Part shown: one piece after another, positions 10,494-19,286 of the stretch | Numbering within the stretch: the first letter of the stretch is position 1 | How the letters are laid out: every line of letters starts with the position of its first letter | Assembly (NCBI GenBank): GCA_013791855.1 | Contig: VMTA01000047.1 | Location: 1 to 64,000, forward strand | DNA length: 64,000 nucleotides | Direction of reading: 5' to 3' | DNA from: Sideroxydans sp. | GTDB taxonomy: Bacteria > Pseudomonadota > Gammaproteobacteria > Burkholderiales > Gallionellaceae | Program-made: the position numbers and the translations under genes | The notes under the pieces: model-generated | The model's input: the letters and a program-made list of their open reading frames with translations, nothing else | Database searches by the model: none | What the model was told of the DNA's origin: nothing

Positions 10494-11750
10494 TCACATC
10501 TCCCCGGCATAGAAATCGTCGACGCTGATGGTTGTGCCCGAGGCGGCATAGAATCCAACTTTGCTGAGATAGAATTCCTTAGGCGCATCTACCGCCGTCT
10601 GGAAGTCGCCGTTGATGAAGATCAGCAAGCGGCCATTCTCCCAAGTCAGGTTCAGATGATTGTCTGTGGACTTGATGGAGGGGCTTTTCGTCCAATCCAC
10701 CAATCTGACGAGTTCCGCTCCCGGCGGGAAGTAGTACACCACAAATGACTTCGAGCCCAGCAACAAATTGAGAACCGGGGTTTCGTCAGGCACTTTGTCG
10801 TGCCGTTTGGCACGCAGTTCCAAACCATATATGCCGTCTCCCTGCTCGCGATTGAAACGTGCGCCAACCTGAAAGTCCGAAAATCCTCCCTCCGAGTTGT
10901 AACCCGCATGACTGCTGTCTGCAGTTACCAGAGCGCTACTCTCTTTATCGTTGCACAAGGCGACAAAGCGACCATTGGTGATCGCCTTGCTGACATCGAC
11001 GCAACTGCTTTCCCATGCAGGGATACGCTTGGCTTGCTTTTCGCCGCGCGTGAAGTCATCGATCACCAGCGGTTTGCTGCCGGGAATGACGGAGATATTC
11101 AGCAAGCGCATGAAACGAGTATCCATACCGAGTTCATCGAGAACGAGATTATCGAACTCGACCGTCATGGCCGACTGTGAAGACTGGACAACGCCTACCG
11201 AGGTCGGCGTGAAATCCATCACGCGGGTGCGACCGACATAGTCATCGTTGACATACACCCTGAAGAATCCTGACTCGCGCTCGATAGACAGCCGATTGGT
11301 CTCGTTGAGTTTGGTCTTGGCCCGCTTGGCATCGGCGAACGGCAGTGGATCGTTTTCTACCCATTTCTTCCCATCCCAATAGCTGATCCGGGCATAGCCG
11401 CTTGAAGTCAGCAGGATGTGCATGCCATCGCCCAGCGGGCCATTCACTGCAAGGCCGGCACGTTTGGCGGCATCTTTTTCGTTATAGCTGCGAAACGTGA
11501 TGTCCACCGCAGCCCGCCAGCGCGCTGCCGGATTGATTCTGACCGGCTGGGTGAATTCACCCGTTCCACCGTCCTGCGAGGTGGTGGTCAGCACGCCATT
11601 CTCTACGGCGACCTTGAATTTGCTGTTGCTTTTAGAGGCCCAGTCCCCCGCTGCGGAGAAGCTGTCGCTTAAAGGAGGATCGCCTGCTTGTGCGGCTTGC
11701 ATCATCAAGGACAGCACAGCAAGACCGAGGGTTGTGATCAATGTTTTCAT
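10494..11750 (-). CDS. Secreted protein with two concanavalin-like (jelly-roll) domains
   Basis: A 418-residue exported protein with a typical Sec signal peptide (MKTLITTLGLAVLSLMMQAAQA). Two similar beta-rich modules follow, about residues 25-205 and 225-418. Each ends in a pattern like VGVVQSSQSAMTVEFDNLVL or VGFYAASGTTISVDDFYAG, typical of LamG/DUF1080-type jelly rolls that bind glycans or act as accessory sugar-binding modules. No catalytic residues are recognised. The start overlaps the stop of the Sel1-like gene by 4 bp (ATGA), so the two are translationally coupled. The function is unknown. Confidence 0.75.
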   Translation of the reverse strand: MKTLITTLGLAVLSLMMQAAQAGDPPLSDSFSAAGDWASKSNSKFKVAVENGVLTTTSQDGGTGEFTQPVRINPAARWRAAVDITFRSYNEKDAAKRAGLAVNGPLGDGMHILLTSSGYARISYWDGKKWVENDPLPFADAKRAKTKLNETNRLSIERESGFFRVYVNDDYVGRTRVMDFTPTSVGVVQSSQSAMTVEFDNLVLDELGMDTRFMRLLNISVIPGSKPLVIDDFTRGEKQAKRIPAWESSCVDVSKAITNGRFVALCNDKESSALVTADSSHAGYNSEGGFSDFQVGARFNREQGDGIYGLELRAKRHDKVPDETPVLNLLLGSKSFVVYYFPPGAELVRLVDWTKSPSIKSTDNHLNLTWENGRLLIFINGDFQTAVDAPKEFYLSKVGFYAASGTTISVDDFYAGEM

Positions 11751-12562
11751 GGCCGGATCAGCTCCTCGATCTGCACAGCACTGAGCTGCGTCTTCTTTTC
11801 CTTGTTGTACTTGGTGACTGCCTCGTTGCGGATCTGCTCTGCCTTTTTCGGATCGGCATCCACACCCCAGCCTTTCTCGTGCAAGCGAGCTAGATTGAAG
11901 CTGCAGCGTGCCTCTATCTCGACCCGGTCTTCCCGGTTGGTATCTTGGTAGGTGACAAAAGTGTAGTTGGCGCAGGACTCGAACAGGTGGCGCGCCTTGG
12001 TTTCATCGCGCGGCACACCGCGCCCGACCAGGTAAAGCTTGGCCAGTGTGTTCTTTGCCCATCCTTCAGTAAAACGCCCGTGTATCTTGCTGCGCAACAG
12101 ATTGGCTGCCGCCCTTTCCTGCGGCTCCGGAAACACCTCCTGTGCACCGGGACGCAACCACAGTGCATATTCGACCAGTCGCTTGGTCGCCTGCCAATAT
12201 TCGATGTTGGACATCTCCTCCAACAGCTCGATCAGCATGCGGCGTTCTTCCTCGCTACTGATGACGATATCCCAATCGTTCAGCACGGCTTTTTTGAATC
12301 GCTCGCGGGTCTCGATCCGATCACTCGCTGATTCGACACGTTCCCGGCTGCGCTGATACATGCGGCTGGCAAGATTGCTCAGGCCAGTACCGAGTGCATC
12401 GGTGGCTGCTTGAGGATTAGCCTTGCGTTCGTTGTAACGCTGCTCGGCCTCGGCCGTGGTGTATTGGCGCAACAAAGCCTCTTGTAACAAGAGATCATCG
12501 GCGGGGGCTGCCACGGCCATCGGCGTGAACAGGATCAGGGCGTGCAATACAAAACGACGCAT
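11747..12562 (-). CDS. Periplasmic Sel1-like repeat protein
   Basis: A 271-residue protein beginning MRRFVLHALILFTPMAVAAP, a signal peptide, preceded by the ribosome-binding site AGAGGA; longer upstream in-frame starts are rejected. The C-terminal half contains two Sel1-type (TPR-like) units, AKLYLVGRGVPRDETKARHL and NLARLHEKGWGVDADPKKAE, which usually mediate protein-protein contacts. The N-terminal half is helical and charged. It is the first gene of a two-gene - strand operon with the jelly-roll protein. It may be a scaffold for an envelope process; this is inference. Confidence 0.75.
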   Translation of the reverse strand: MRRFVLHALILFTPMAVAAPADDLLLQEALLRQYTTAEAEQRYNERKANPQAATDALGTGLSNLASRMYQRSRERVESASDRIETRERFKKAVLNDWDIVISSEEERRMLIELLEEMSNIEYWQATKRLVEYALWLRPGAQEVFPEPQERAAANLLRSKIHGRFTEGWAKNTLAKLYLVGRGVPRDETKARHLFESCANYTFVTYQDTNREDRVEIEARCSFNLARLHEKGWGVDADPKKAEQIRNEAVTKYNKEKKTQLSAVQIEELIRP

Positions 12563-12762
12563 AAATCGTCCTCTATAAATCGCGGTGGCGCAGTGTAATC
12601 GGCTGCAATTCTGCCCGTCAATCTGAGCCGTGGGGCGATGTCCAAGACAAGATATGGCACCTACCTGCCGTGATTGTTTCAGTCGCATTCGACCTGTCTT
12701 GCACCTTCGTCTGCCAAGGCGCATAGTGGTTCGCCGCTTGACCATACGAAAAGGAGTGCATC

Positions 12763-13158
12763 ATGTTTATACGAACGATTGCAATCTCACTATTTGCAGG
12801 TGCTTTGGCAGTTTCAGCGGGGCCGCTGTTTGCGGCGGATCAGGTCCGCGACCAGAAGCAGGATCAGATGAAGGATCAGGATCAGGAGCGCATCTATGGC
12901 AGCCAGTTGATGACGCAGAAGGAGCGCAATGCTTATCGCGCCAAGATGCGGGCGGCCAAGACGGTGAAAGAACGTGAACAGATCCGCAACGAACATCACA
13001 AACTCATGCAATTACGTGCGCAAGAACGAGGTGTGACGCTGCCGGATATGCCGCCCGCAGGCGGCGGGATGATGGGCCCCGGCGGTATGCGTCCCGGTGG
13101 TGGCATGGGAGGTGGAATGGGGCCTGGCGGCGGCATGCGCCAAGGCGGGGGCAACTGA
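12763..13158 (+). CDS. Small periplasmic protein with Gly/Met-rich tail
   Basis: A 131-residue protein with a signal peptide (cleavage near LFAADQ) and a strong ribosome-binding site (AAAAGGAGTG) before the ATG. The mature part has a charged Asp/Gln region, then a conserved helical segment IYGSQLMTQKERNAYRAKMR. It ends in a low-complexity Gly/Met/Pro tail of repeated GGGM and GPGG units. The helical segment resembles a family of uncharacterised proteobacterial periplasmic proteins. The Met-rich tail could bind soft metal ions, but this is speculative. A strong hairpin terminator follows at 13189. Confidence 0.75.
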   Translation: MFIRTIAISLFAGALAVSAGPLFAADQVRDQKQDQMKDQDQERIYGSQLMTQKERNAYRAKMRAAKTVKEREQIRNEHHKLMQLRAQERGVTLPDMPPAGGGMMGPGGMRPGGGMGGGMGPGGGMRQGGGN

Positions 13159-13188
13159 TCATCTAAGCTGCACCCTAGCCTAGCCTCA

Positions 13189-13231
13189 CAGGAGGGCGGT
13201 ACTGCGGCCAGCAGTACCGCCCTCCTGTTTT
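13189..13231 (+). terminator. Intrinsic terminator after the Gly/Met-rich protein gene
   Basis: A perfect 17-bp inverted repeat (CAGGAGGGCGGTACTGC and its complement) closes a 5-base loop and is followed by TTTT. It lies 30 bp after the stop codon. Confidence 0.9.
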
Positions 13232-13310
13232 CAACCCTGACGAATCAGGCTCCAGCGATGCCGATGGATGATGTTGGCGCATATATTTTCTTGCGCAGTG
13301 AACTTATAAG

Positions 13311-13473
13311 ATCGTCCCCACACTAAAGCGCGCTAGACCGTCAGGCCCCTGCCGGTGCAAATTCAGGCGCGCTACTCACTATGCTGACCGCAGTGCAGAT
13401 TCACATGGATCGTTCAACGATGCATTGGTGCAATCACCCCCAAAGTCCATTTGATGCAAATGGGCTTTTTTTT
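13311..13473 (+). ncRNA. Candidate small RNA or 5' attenuator upstream of the bestrophin-like gene
   Basis: This 160-bp stretch has no coding frame but shows RNA-like organisation. A TATAAG -10-like box sits at 13305-13310. A stem of AGCGCGC (13327-13333) with GCGCGCT (13367-13373) encloses a CAGG/CCTG hairpin. The end is a clear intrinsic terminator (13445-13473). It lies between a terminated gene upstream and the bestrophin-like start at 13516. It could be a free-standing sRNA or a leader that attenuates the channel gene. No known riboswitch class was recognised and no good -35 box is seen. Confidence 0.4.
13445..13473 (+). terminator. Intrinsic terminator 43 bp before the bestrophin-like start
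   Basis: An 8-bp stem (GTCCATTT with AAATGGGC, one G-U pair), 5-base loop, followed by eight T residues. There is no protein-coding gene between it and the preceding terminator at 13189-13231, which is why a small RNA or attenuator is proposed. Confidence 0.8.
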
Positions 13474-13515
13474 GTTTGAACTCGCTCCATTCACTTACCC
13501 ACAGAAAGTCACCCC

Positions 13516-14457
13516 ATGATCGTTCGCGGCAGGCCCTCCGGTTTACGGCTGTTCTTTATTTTTCGCGGTTCGGTGTTATCGCAGATCTGGATGGTGCTGA
13601 CGGTCAACATCATCCTGGCCACAGTGGTGACGATGACGCACGGCGACTTGTTCAGCCACAAAATCACGCTGACCGCGATCCCGTTCACCTTGATCGGTTT
13701 GCCGCTGGCCATCTTTCTAGGCTTTCGCAACAGCGCGGCTTATGAGCGCTATGTCGAAGGTCGCAAGTTGTGGGGCGACATCGTGTTGCATAGCCGGAAC
13801 TTCGCGCGCCAATGCCTGACGCTGATCGAACATAGCGAGCCACTCAAGCCCGATGCCGGTCTGAACGATGTGCGGGTGCGGATGATCTACCGCACCATCG
13901 CTTTCACGCATGCGTTGCGTCATCTGCTGCGCGGCACCGACACCCACGCCGAGACCAAGCCGCTACTCACGCCCGATGAGTGGCAGCAAAGCAGCAAGGC
14001 GGTGAACGTGCCCGACCATCTGATGCACCAGATGGGCCGCGACCTGCGACTGTGTCTGGATGAGAAACAGTTGGACGGCTGCCTGGCAAGCAACATAGAT
14101 ACGACCATGTCGGCGATCACGGCGGCAGCGGCAGCCTGCGAGCGCATCAAGAGCACGCCGATCCCGTTCTCCTATACCTTGCTGCTGCACCGCACGGCTT
14201 ATCTTTATTGCTTCCTGTTGCCGTTCGGGCTGGTCGATACGATAGGTTTCATGACGCCATTCGTGGTGGGCATCGTGGCCTACACGTTCTTCGGGCTGGA
14301 TGCGCTGGGTGACGAGATAGAGGAACCGTTCGGCGACCTGCCCAACGATCTGGCGTTGGACTCGATCTGCCGCGGGGTCGAGATCAATCTGCGCGACACG
14401 CTGGGCGAGGAACACGGGCTGACACCGCTGCAGCCGAAGAATTATTGTTTGATGTAA
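13516..14457 (+). CDS. Bestrophin-like (UPF0187) ion channel family protein
   Basis: A 313-residue membrane protein of the bacterial bestrophin family. It starts with a short amphipathic segment and RGSVLSQIWMVLTVNIILATVV (first membrane span), then the conserved FRNSAAYERYVEGRKLWGDIV block. Further helices near SYTLLLHRTAYLYCFLLPFG and TPFVVGIVAYTFFGLDALGDEIEEPFG carry the typical calcium-clasp-like acidic end. Bacterial homologues form pentameric cation or anion channels in the inner membrane. The gene lies 43 bp after an intrinsic terminator, so its expression may depend on read-through. Confidence 0.88.
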   Translation: MIVRGRPSGLRLFFIFRGSVLSQIWMVLTVNIILATVVTMTHGDLFSHKITLTAIPFTLIGLPLAIFLGFRNSAAYERYVEGRKLWGDIVLHSRNFARQCLTLIEHSEPLKPDAGLNDVRVRMIYRTIAFTHALRHLLRGTDTHAETKPLLTPDEWQQSSKAVNVPDHLMHQMGRDLRLCLDEKQLDGCLASNIDTTMSAITAAAAACERIKSTPIPFSYTLLLHRTAYLYCFLLPFGLVDTIGFMTPFVVGIVAYTFFGLDALGDEIEEPFGDLPNDLALDSICRGVEINLRDTLGEEHGLTPLQPKNYCLM

Positions 14458-14460
14458 GGC

Positions 14461-14501
14461 GACGGGGGACGCTAGGCATCTGTTTTAAGCGTCCCCCTGT
14501 C
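14461..14501 (+). terminator. Hairpin between the bestrophin-like gene and the M29-like peptidase
   Basis: GACGGGGGACGCT pairs with AGCGTCCCCCTGTC (one bulge) around a 14-base loop, just after the bestrophin stop. The run of T after the stem is poor (CAGCCTTTGG), so termination may be Rho-assisted or the hairpin may stabilise the 3' end. Confidence 0.55.
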
Positions 14502-14580
14502 AGCCTTTGGAAAGGCCTGTAGTAACATGCGGCCATTCCCTATGCACTTTGCAGGACAGCTGACCCGCTGCCCTCCCCCG

Positions 14581-15633
14581 ATGATGACGCATTCCCCCAC
14601 TGCTCCGCCTTTCACGCACTTGCCCGATTCGGCGATCGATACCGCCCAGAAGCATGTGCACGATATTCTGACCATCGCTTTCGAGCATGATTCGACGCAT
14701 GCCGCGCTGGTGGTTTGGGATGGGCAATGCGCGCTTTCGCTGGCGCTGGCCGAGGCCTATCAGCGCTGCCTGCCGGATGCGACTTTCATCGATTTCGATA
14801 CGGCCGAACCTGAGACTGTGCTCAACGCGTTCAAACGACTCGCGCCCGCCGATCTGGTGGTGCTGATCCAAACCAGCAGCTTCAGGCTGGATGCATTCCG
14901 CTTGCGGGTCGAGTTATTCAAACTTTCGCTCAAGGTGATCGAGCATCCGCATCTGGGCCGTATGCCCGGCGATGAGGCGCTGCTCTACATCGACTCGCTA
15001 GCTTATGACCCGGCTTATGTGCGCCGCGTGGGTCGCGGTTTGAAGGCCATCATCGACCGCGCTCCAACAGGGGTTATCGAGAGCGGTGGCGAGCAATTGC
15101 TGTTCGCCTCCGGCTTTGAACCCGCGAAGTTGAACATCGGCGATTACCGCGAGATGAGGAACGTCGGCGGCCAGTTCCCTATCGGTGAGGTGTTCACCGA
15201 ATCGTTGGATCTGGAGGCGGTGAATGGCCGGGTGCGGATCTTCGTATTCGGCGATACGAAGTTCACCGTGAACAAACCCGCGCAGCCGATCACGCTGGTG
15301 GTCAGCCAAGGGCGCGTCACCGACACCATCGATTCCACACCGGAGTTCGACGAGGTGCTGGCGCAGATACGCGCAGTCGAGGGGGAGATCTGGGTGCGCG
15401 AAGTGGGCTTCGGCCTGAACCGCACTTTCACACGCGATATTCTGGTCAGCGATATCGGCACTTACGAGCGCATGTGCGGTATCCATCTATCGCTGGGTGC
15501 GAAACATGCCAGCTACATCAAGCCCAATATCAAACGCGCGGATGCGCGATTCCACGTTGATGTCTTTGCCATCACTGAATCGGTCATGCTCGGTGACACG
15601 GAGGTGTATCGCGACGGGGCGTGGCAGGTCTGA
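14581..15633 (+). CDS. M29-like (thermophilic-type) metallo-aminopeptidase
   Basis: About 350 residues resembling the leucyl aminopeptidase family M29. The metal-site landmarks are present: a Glu in IGEVFTESLD, a Glu in REVGFGLN, a His in GIHLSLG and the His-x-Asp of FHVDVFAIT, with a terminal TEVYRDGAW strand. The N-terminal half forms the dinucleotide-fold-like domain of the family. The start is uncertain: in-frame ATG codons occur at 14527, 14542, 14581 and 14584, none with a good ribosome-binding site. The first overlaps a possible -10 region (TAGTAACAT), so a later start is preferred. Confidence 0.7.
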   Translation: MMTHSPTAPPFTHLPDSAIDTAQKHVHDILTIAFEHDSTHAALVVWDGQCALSLALAEAYQRCLPDATFIDFDTAEPETVLNAFKRLAPADLVVLIQTSSFRLDAFRLRVELFKLSLKVIEHPHLGRMPGDEALLYIDSLAYDPAYVRRVGRGLKAIIDRAPTGVIESGGEQLLFASGFEPAKLNIGDYREMRNVGGQFPIGEVFTESLDLEAVNGRVRIFVFGDTKFTVNKPAQPITLVVSQGRVTDTIDSTPEFDEVLAQIRAVEGEIWVREVGFGLNRTFTRDILVSDIGTYERMCGIHLSLGAKHASYIKPNIKRADARFHVDVFAITESVMLGDTEVYRDGAWQV

Positions 15634-15699
15634 TTCGCGGCATCATCAGCACAAAAGCTTAAGGACGGGCTTCAATCCTTAGCCCACCCTCGGCGAACC

Positions 15700-17034
15700 T
15701 TAGTCGTCCAGCTTCAACTCCAACTTATCCAGCGAAATTGCCGGCTTCGACTTCTCAGCCTCGGCAGCTGCTTGTGCCTGCTTTTCCTGTTGTTGCCTGA
15801 GGAGCTTATCGGCTTCGAACTGACGCTTCTTCTCTTCCTGCGCAGCCAGTTCTTTTTTGCGTTCTTCTTCCAGCTCTTCCTCGCTCTTGTGTTCTTGCAT
15901 CGAGAGCACGACGCTTGACGCGTCTCCCGGTTCGCCGCGCTGGCTCTTGAGCTTGATGTTCAGTCGCAGTTCGTTGGCGGAGTCGGCGTTGCGGATGGCT
16001 TCTTCATAGGAGATGTGGCCGTCGTTGTATAGCTCGAACAGCGACCAGTCGAAGGTGCGCATGCCCAGCTCGCGCGACTTTTCCATGATGCCTTTGATCT
16101 CATGGAACTCACCCTTGAAGATCTTATCGGCGATGGTGGGTGTGTTGAGCAGGATCTCGATGGCGGCCCTGCGTCCTTTGCCGTCCGGCGTGCGCACGAG
16201 GCGCTGCGAGATGAGTGCTCGCATGTTCGCCGACAAGTCCATCAGCAACTGGTTTCGACGTTCTTCCGGGAAGAAGTTGATGATGCGATCGATGGTCTGG
16301 TTGGTACTGTTGGCGTGCAATGTACCGAGGCAGAGGTGGCCGGTCTCGGCGAATGCGATGGCGTGCTCCATGGTCTCGGCATCGCGAATCTCGCCGATGA
16401 GGATGACGTCCGGTGCTTGGCGCAGCGTGTTCTTCAGCGCGTGGTGCCAGCTATGCGTATCCACGCCGACTTCGCGGTGGGTGATGAGTGATTCTTTGGA
16501 TTGGTGCACATATTCCACCGGGTCTTCGACGGTGATGATGTGACCCTTGGAGGTGCGGTTGCGGTGGTCGATCATGGCGGCGAGCGAGGTGGATTTGCCG
16601 GAGCCTGTTCCGCCGACCACCAGCACGAGGCCGCGTTTGTTCATGATGACTTCTTTCAGCACTTCGGGCAGGTTGAGCTTCTCGAAGTTGGGGATTTCGG
16701 CAGCGATGGTGCGGATGACCATGCCGACATGCTGCTGCTGCACGAATACATTGACGCGAAAGCGCGACACACCGGGCACCGAAATGGCGAAGTTGCATTC
16801 CATCTCCTGATCGAACTCGGCGCGCTGTGTATCGTTCATCAGCGCGTAAGCCAGTTGGCGGGTGATCTTGCCGTTGAGCTTCTGCGAGGTCATCGGCTGC
16901 ATCTCGCCGTGCGACTTCATGCTTGGCGGAAAGTCGTTGGCGATGAACAGGTCGGAACCGCCCGCCTTGCTCATGGCTGTGAGCAGCTTGATGATGTATT
17001 CGTATGCTTGCTGATCGGTCAGGCCTGTCGACAT
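15700..17034 (-). CDS. pilU: Type IV pilus retraction ATPase PilU
   Basis: A 444-residue hexameric ATPase of the PilT/PilU subfamily, which powers pilus retraction with PilT. The N-terminal PAS-like part has GGSDLFIANDFPPSMKSHG. Walker A is GGTGSGKSTS, Walker B DVILIGEIRD, and the His box TGHLCLGTLHAN is present. The ATG at 17034 is chosen because GGGGA precedes it; an upstream in-frame start lacks one. The C-terminus carries about 70 extra residues of a highly charged Glu/Lys/Gln-rich coiled coil ending ISLDKLELKLDD, longer than usual for PilU. No pilT or other pil gene is in the window. Confidence 0.93.
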   Translation of the reverse strand: MSTGLTDQQAYEYIIKLLTAMSKAGGSDLFIANDFPPSMKSHGEMQPMTSQKLNGKITRQLAYALMNDTQRAEFDQEMECNFAISVPGVSRFRVNVFVQQQHVGMVIRTIAAEIPNFEKLNLPEVLKEVIMNKRGLVLVVGGTGSGKSTSLAAMIDHRNRTSKGHIITVEDPVEYVHQSKESLITHREVGVDTHSWHHALKNTLRQAPDVILIGEIRDAETMEHAIAFAETGHLCLGTLHANSTNQTIDRIINFFPEERRNQLLMDLSANMRALISQRLVRTPDGKGRRAAIEILLNTPTIADKIFKGEFHEIKGIMEKSRELGMRTFDWSLFELYNDGHISYEEAIRNADSANELRLNIKLKSQRGEPGDASSVVLSMQEHKSEEELEEERKKELAAQEEKKRQFEADKLLRQQQEKQAQAAAEAEKSKPAISLDKLELKLDD

Positions 17035-17162
17035 CTTTTTCCCCGTTACAGTTATCACTGCGAATTGATTTGAGGGCGCATTCTAGCAGCAGCTTGTTAG
17101 GCTTTGGACTGCCGGATAATCTACTGCCCGCCCCCATTCTTCAGTGCTAGACTGCGCGCCCC

Positions 17163-17756
17163 ATGGACATCGACCTCATCGCAAAAGAGCTGGAACAGAC
17201 CGGCTATATCGTGCTGGCAAACGCGCTGGCGGATGAGCTATTGCATGGACTGCAAAGGCGCTGCGAGGACGATGGTTCGGAGCGTTTCCAGCCCGCACAT
17301 GTGGGGCGCGGTGCAGCCAAGAAACAGATCGAGTCGCTACGCGGCGACGCCATCAGCTGGATAGAAGCGAACGACCCCGTCGACTGTGCTTTTCTGGAAC
17401 AGATGGAAACGCTGCGACGGGAATTGAATGCCCGGCTATTTCTGGGTATGTTCGACTATGAAAGCCACTACGCCATCTACAACAGTGGCTATGGCTACGC
17501 GAAACATTCCGATGTGTTGCAAGGCAAGAAGAACCGCATCCTGACCACGGTGCTCTACCTGAACGAGGATTGGCAACCCGAGCATGGCGGCGAACTGGTC
17601 GTCTACGATCCAAGCGGTGAGACACCCATCCTCAAAGTTCAGCCGACATTCGGCACGATGATCATCTTCCTCAGTGAATCATTCCCGCACGAAGTACTCA
17701 TCTCGAACAAGACACGACGCAGCATCGCTGGTTGGTTCCGCGTCAGCGGCAGTTGA
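17163..17756 (+). CDS. 2-oxoglutarate/Fe(II)-dependent oxygenase (prolyl 4-hydroxylase type)
   Basis: A 197-residue protein of the P4H-like 2OG-Fe(II) dioxygenase family. The iron triad is visible as His115-x-Asp117 (KHSDVL) and His176 (FPHEVL), and the 2-oxoglutarate-binding Arg lies in RRSIAGWF. The family motif TTVLYLNEDWQPEHGGELVVYD joins them. Members hydroxylate proteins or small molecules; the substrate is not evident. The gene stands alone, divergent from pilU, with a TAGACT -10-like box about 17 bp before the ATG. Confidence 0.88.
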   Translation: MDIDLIAKELEQTGYIVLANALADELLHGLQRRCEDDGSERFQPAHVGRGAAKKQIESLRGDAISWIEANDPVDCAFLEQMETLRRELNARLFLGMFDYESHYAIYNSGYGYAKHSDVLQGKKNRILTTVLYLNEDWQPEHGGELVVYDPSGETPILKVQPTFGTMIIFLSESFPHEVLISNKTRRSIAGWFRVSGS

Positions 17757-17814
17757 ATCGTTTTCAATATCGCCAATCAGCCAGACTTGCTCCGACTTTA
17801 GTTCGGTTATTCAT

Positions 17815-18579
17815 TCAAGCTGGCATTGAAACACCCAAGTTCGCCTCGAAGGCCACCACACGATCTTTGCCCGTGCGCTTCGCATGATTGAGCGCTTTGT
17901 CTGCATCCGCCAGCAATATGTGTATCTGTTTCTGTTCGTAGCTTGAGATATGTACCAAACCGGCACTGGCAGTGAAGTTGAGCTTCCCAGCGGGTGTTTC
18001 GATCTGTTGCAGTCGTATCTCCGCCAGCAGCCTTTCGAGCAGCTGGTGGGCATCTTTCGCGCCTGCCCCATGGACCAGTAGCGCGAACTCCTCGCCCCCC
18101 ACCCGTCCGACCAAGTCACTTTTTCTAATGATGCCGCGGATGATCCTGGAGAATTCCATGATCACCTGATCACCGACAGCATGACCGTATGTGTCGTTGA
18201 TGGACTTGAAATTATCCAAGTCGATATAGGCGAGCGACATCTCCACATTGTTTTGATTCGCCATGCCTATGACTTGTTCGGCATTCGAAAAAAAAGCCCG
18301 CCGATTCATGATGCCGGTGAGCTCGTCGAGCATGGCGAGCTTGCGCATTTCATGTTCGAGGGAATCGATCTTCATGAAAGCTTTGAACAGCGGCGTCAGC
18401 ATAATCGGCGCACTGAACAGCGGAGCAAAGATCGATATCAGCAGGGAATTGTCGGTAAACGGGACACCTCGGAGTTTCATCAGGGTGTAGGTCATACTGA
18501 CCGACAGAACGATTGCCAGCGCTGTGGCAAATATAACGCTCAATACCAAACCCAGACGAATAACTTGATCACGAAACAT
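17815..18579 (-). CDS. Membrane-anchored diguanylate cyclase (GGDEF domain)
   Basis: A 254-residue inner-membrane protein with two N-terminal hydrophobic segments (about 8-33 and 44-68) and a cytoplasmic GGDEF domain (about 85-245). The active loop reads GGEEF, an accepted active variant. The inhibitory I-site RxxD (RKSD) lies five residues upstream, so product inhibition by c-di-GMP is expected. The LDELTGIMNRRAFF and DLDNFKSINDTYGHAVGD motifs are intact. It synthesises c-di-GMP in response to an unknown signal; there is no periplasmic sensor domain between the two helices. Confidence 0.92.
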   Translation of the reverse strand: MFRDQVIRLGLVLSVIFATALAIVLSVSMTYTLMKLRGVPFTDNSLLISIFAPLFSAPIMLTPLFKAFMKIDSLEHEMRKLAMLDELTGIMNRRAFFSNAEQVIGMANQNNVEMSLAYIDLDNFKSINDTYGHAVGDQVIMEFSRIIRGIIRKSDLVGRVGGEEFALLVHGAGAKDAHQLLERLLAEIRLQQIETPAGKLNFTASAGLVHISSYEQKQIHILLADADKALNHAKRTGKDRVVAFEANLGVSMPA

Positions 18580-18665
18580 GGCGATATCCTATGCAAAATT
18601 ACTGCTTTCGTTTGTCTTCCATTCTCCAAACAAATTTCAGAGCAATATGAACGCAATGACTCAGT

Positions 18666-18983
18666 TCATTCCAATATCTGATATGGCTCCATGGTAACCG
18701 ATTCGATCCGCTCCCCCAGCATGACCACTTCCCCTTCCCGTCTGGTGTTGCCCGTCTCAGTGAATTCAAAACGATAAGTGCGGCGCAAGGTGCGGCGTCC
18801 GTTGCTGTTGCGTGCCAGTTGCAGCTTGGTGCTGGCGACGGTGTCGTCGAGGAACTGCACGCCGGTCTGTTTGCAGATCAGCCGACCCGCTTCGCGCGCG
18901 ATCTCCAGGATGCGGATACTGTTCAGCCAGAACCAGACCACCAAGCCCAGTACAGCAAGTACCAATAAACTCGCGAAGTCCAT
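18666..18983 (-). CDS. DUF3301 family small membrane protein
   Basis: A 105-residue protein with one N-terminal membrane helix (LLVLAVLGLVVWFWLNSI) followed by a cytoplasmic domain containing CKQTGVQFLDDTV and RTYRFEFTETG. These are hallmarks of the DUF3301 family, widespread in beta- and gammaproteobacteria and of unknown function. It follows the DUF1653 gene by 11 bp and probably forms an operon with it. Confidence 0.85.
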   Translation of the reverse strand: MDFASLLVLAVLGLVVWFWLNSIRILEIAREAGRLICKQTGVQFLDDTVASTKLQLARNSNGRRTLRRTYRFEFTETGNTRREGEVVMLGERIESVTMEPYQILE

Positions 18984-18994
18984 GAAGTCTCCGT

Positions 18995-19186
18995 TCAGTT
19001 CAGGGGGGCGAAGCGCGGCACGCTCTGCCCTTCGTGCTGCACTAACTCAAAGAAGATATCTTTGGGACGTGCCCAGATCAGACCGTTATCCGATTTGTAA
19101 ATCATCAGCGTGACATTCGGGTCGGCTTCCAGCTTCGCCTCGCATACGATCTCGTAGATGCCGCCTTTGTAGTGTCTGTATCTCAT
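18995..19186 (-). CDS. DUF1653 family protein
   Basis: A 63-residue small beta-rich protein of the DUF1653 family (HYKGGIYEIVCEAKLEADPN, then LIWARPKDIFFE and PRFAPL). Such proteins are common single-domain cytosolic proteins of unknown function. It is the first gene of a two-gene unit with the DUF3301 gene and is divergent from the UMF1 transporter 100 bp away. Confidence 0.85.
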   Translation of the reverse strand: MRYRHYKGGIYEIVCEAKLEADPNVTLMIYKSDNGLIWARPKDIFFELVQHEGQSVPRFAPLN

Positions 19187-19286
19187 CTTGCTTATCCATG
19201 TGAACCCGTTCAGCGCGAATCTTATACTGTCTGCCCGCCCTAGCAGTTAACATCCGCTTCATTCCGTCATAACTTTTATTACATTC

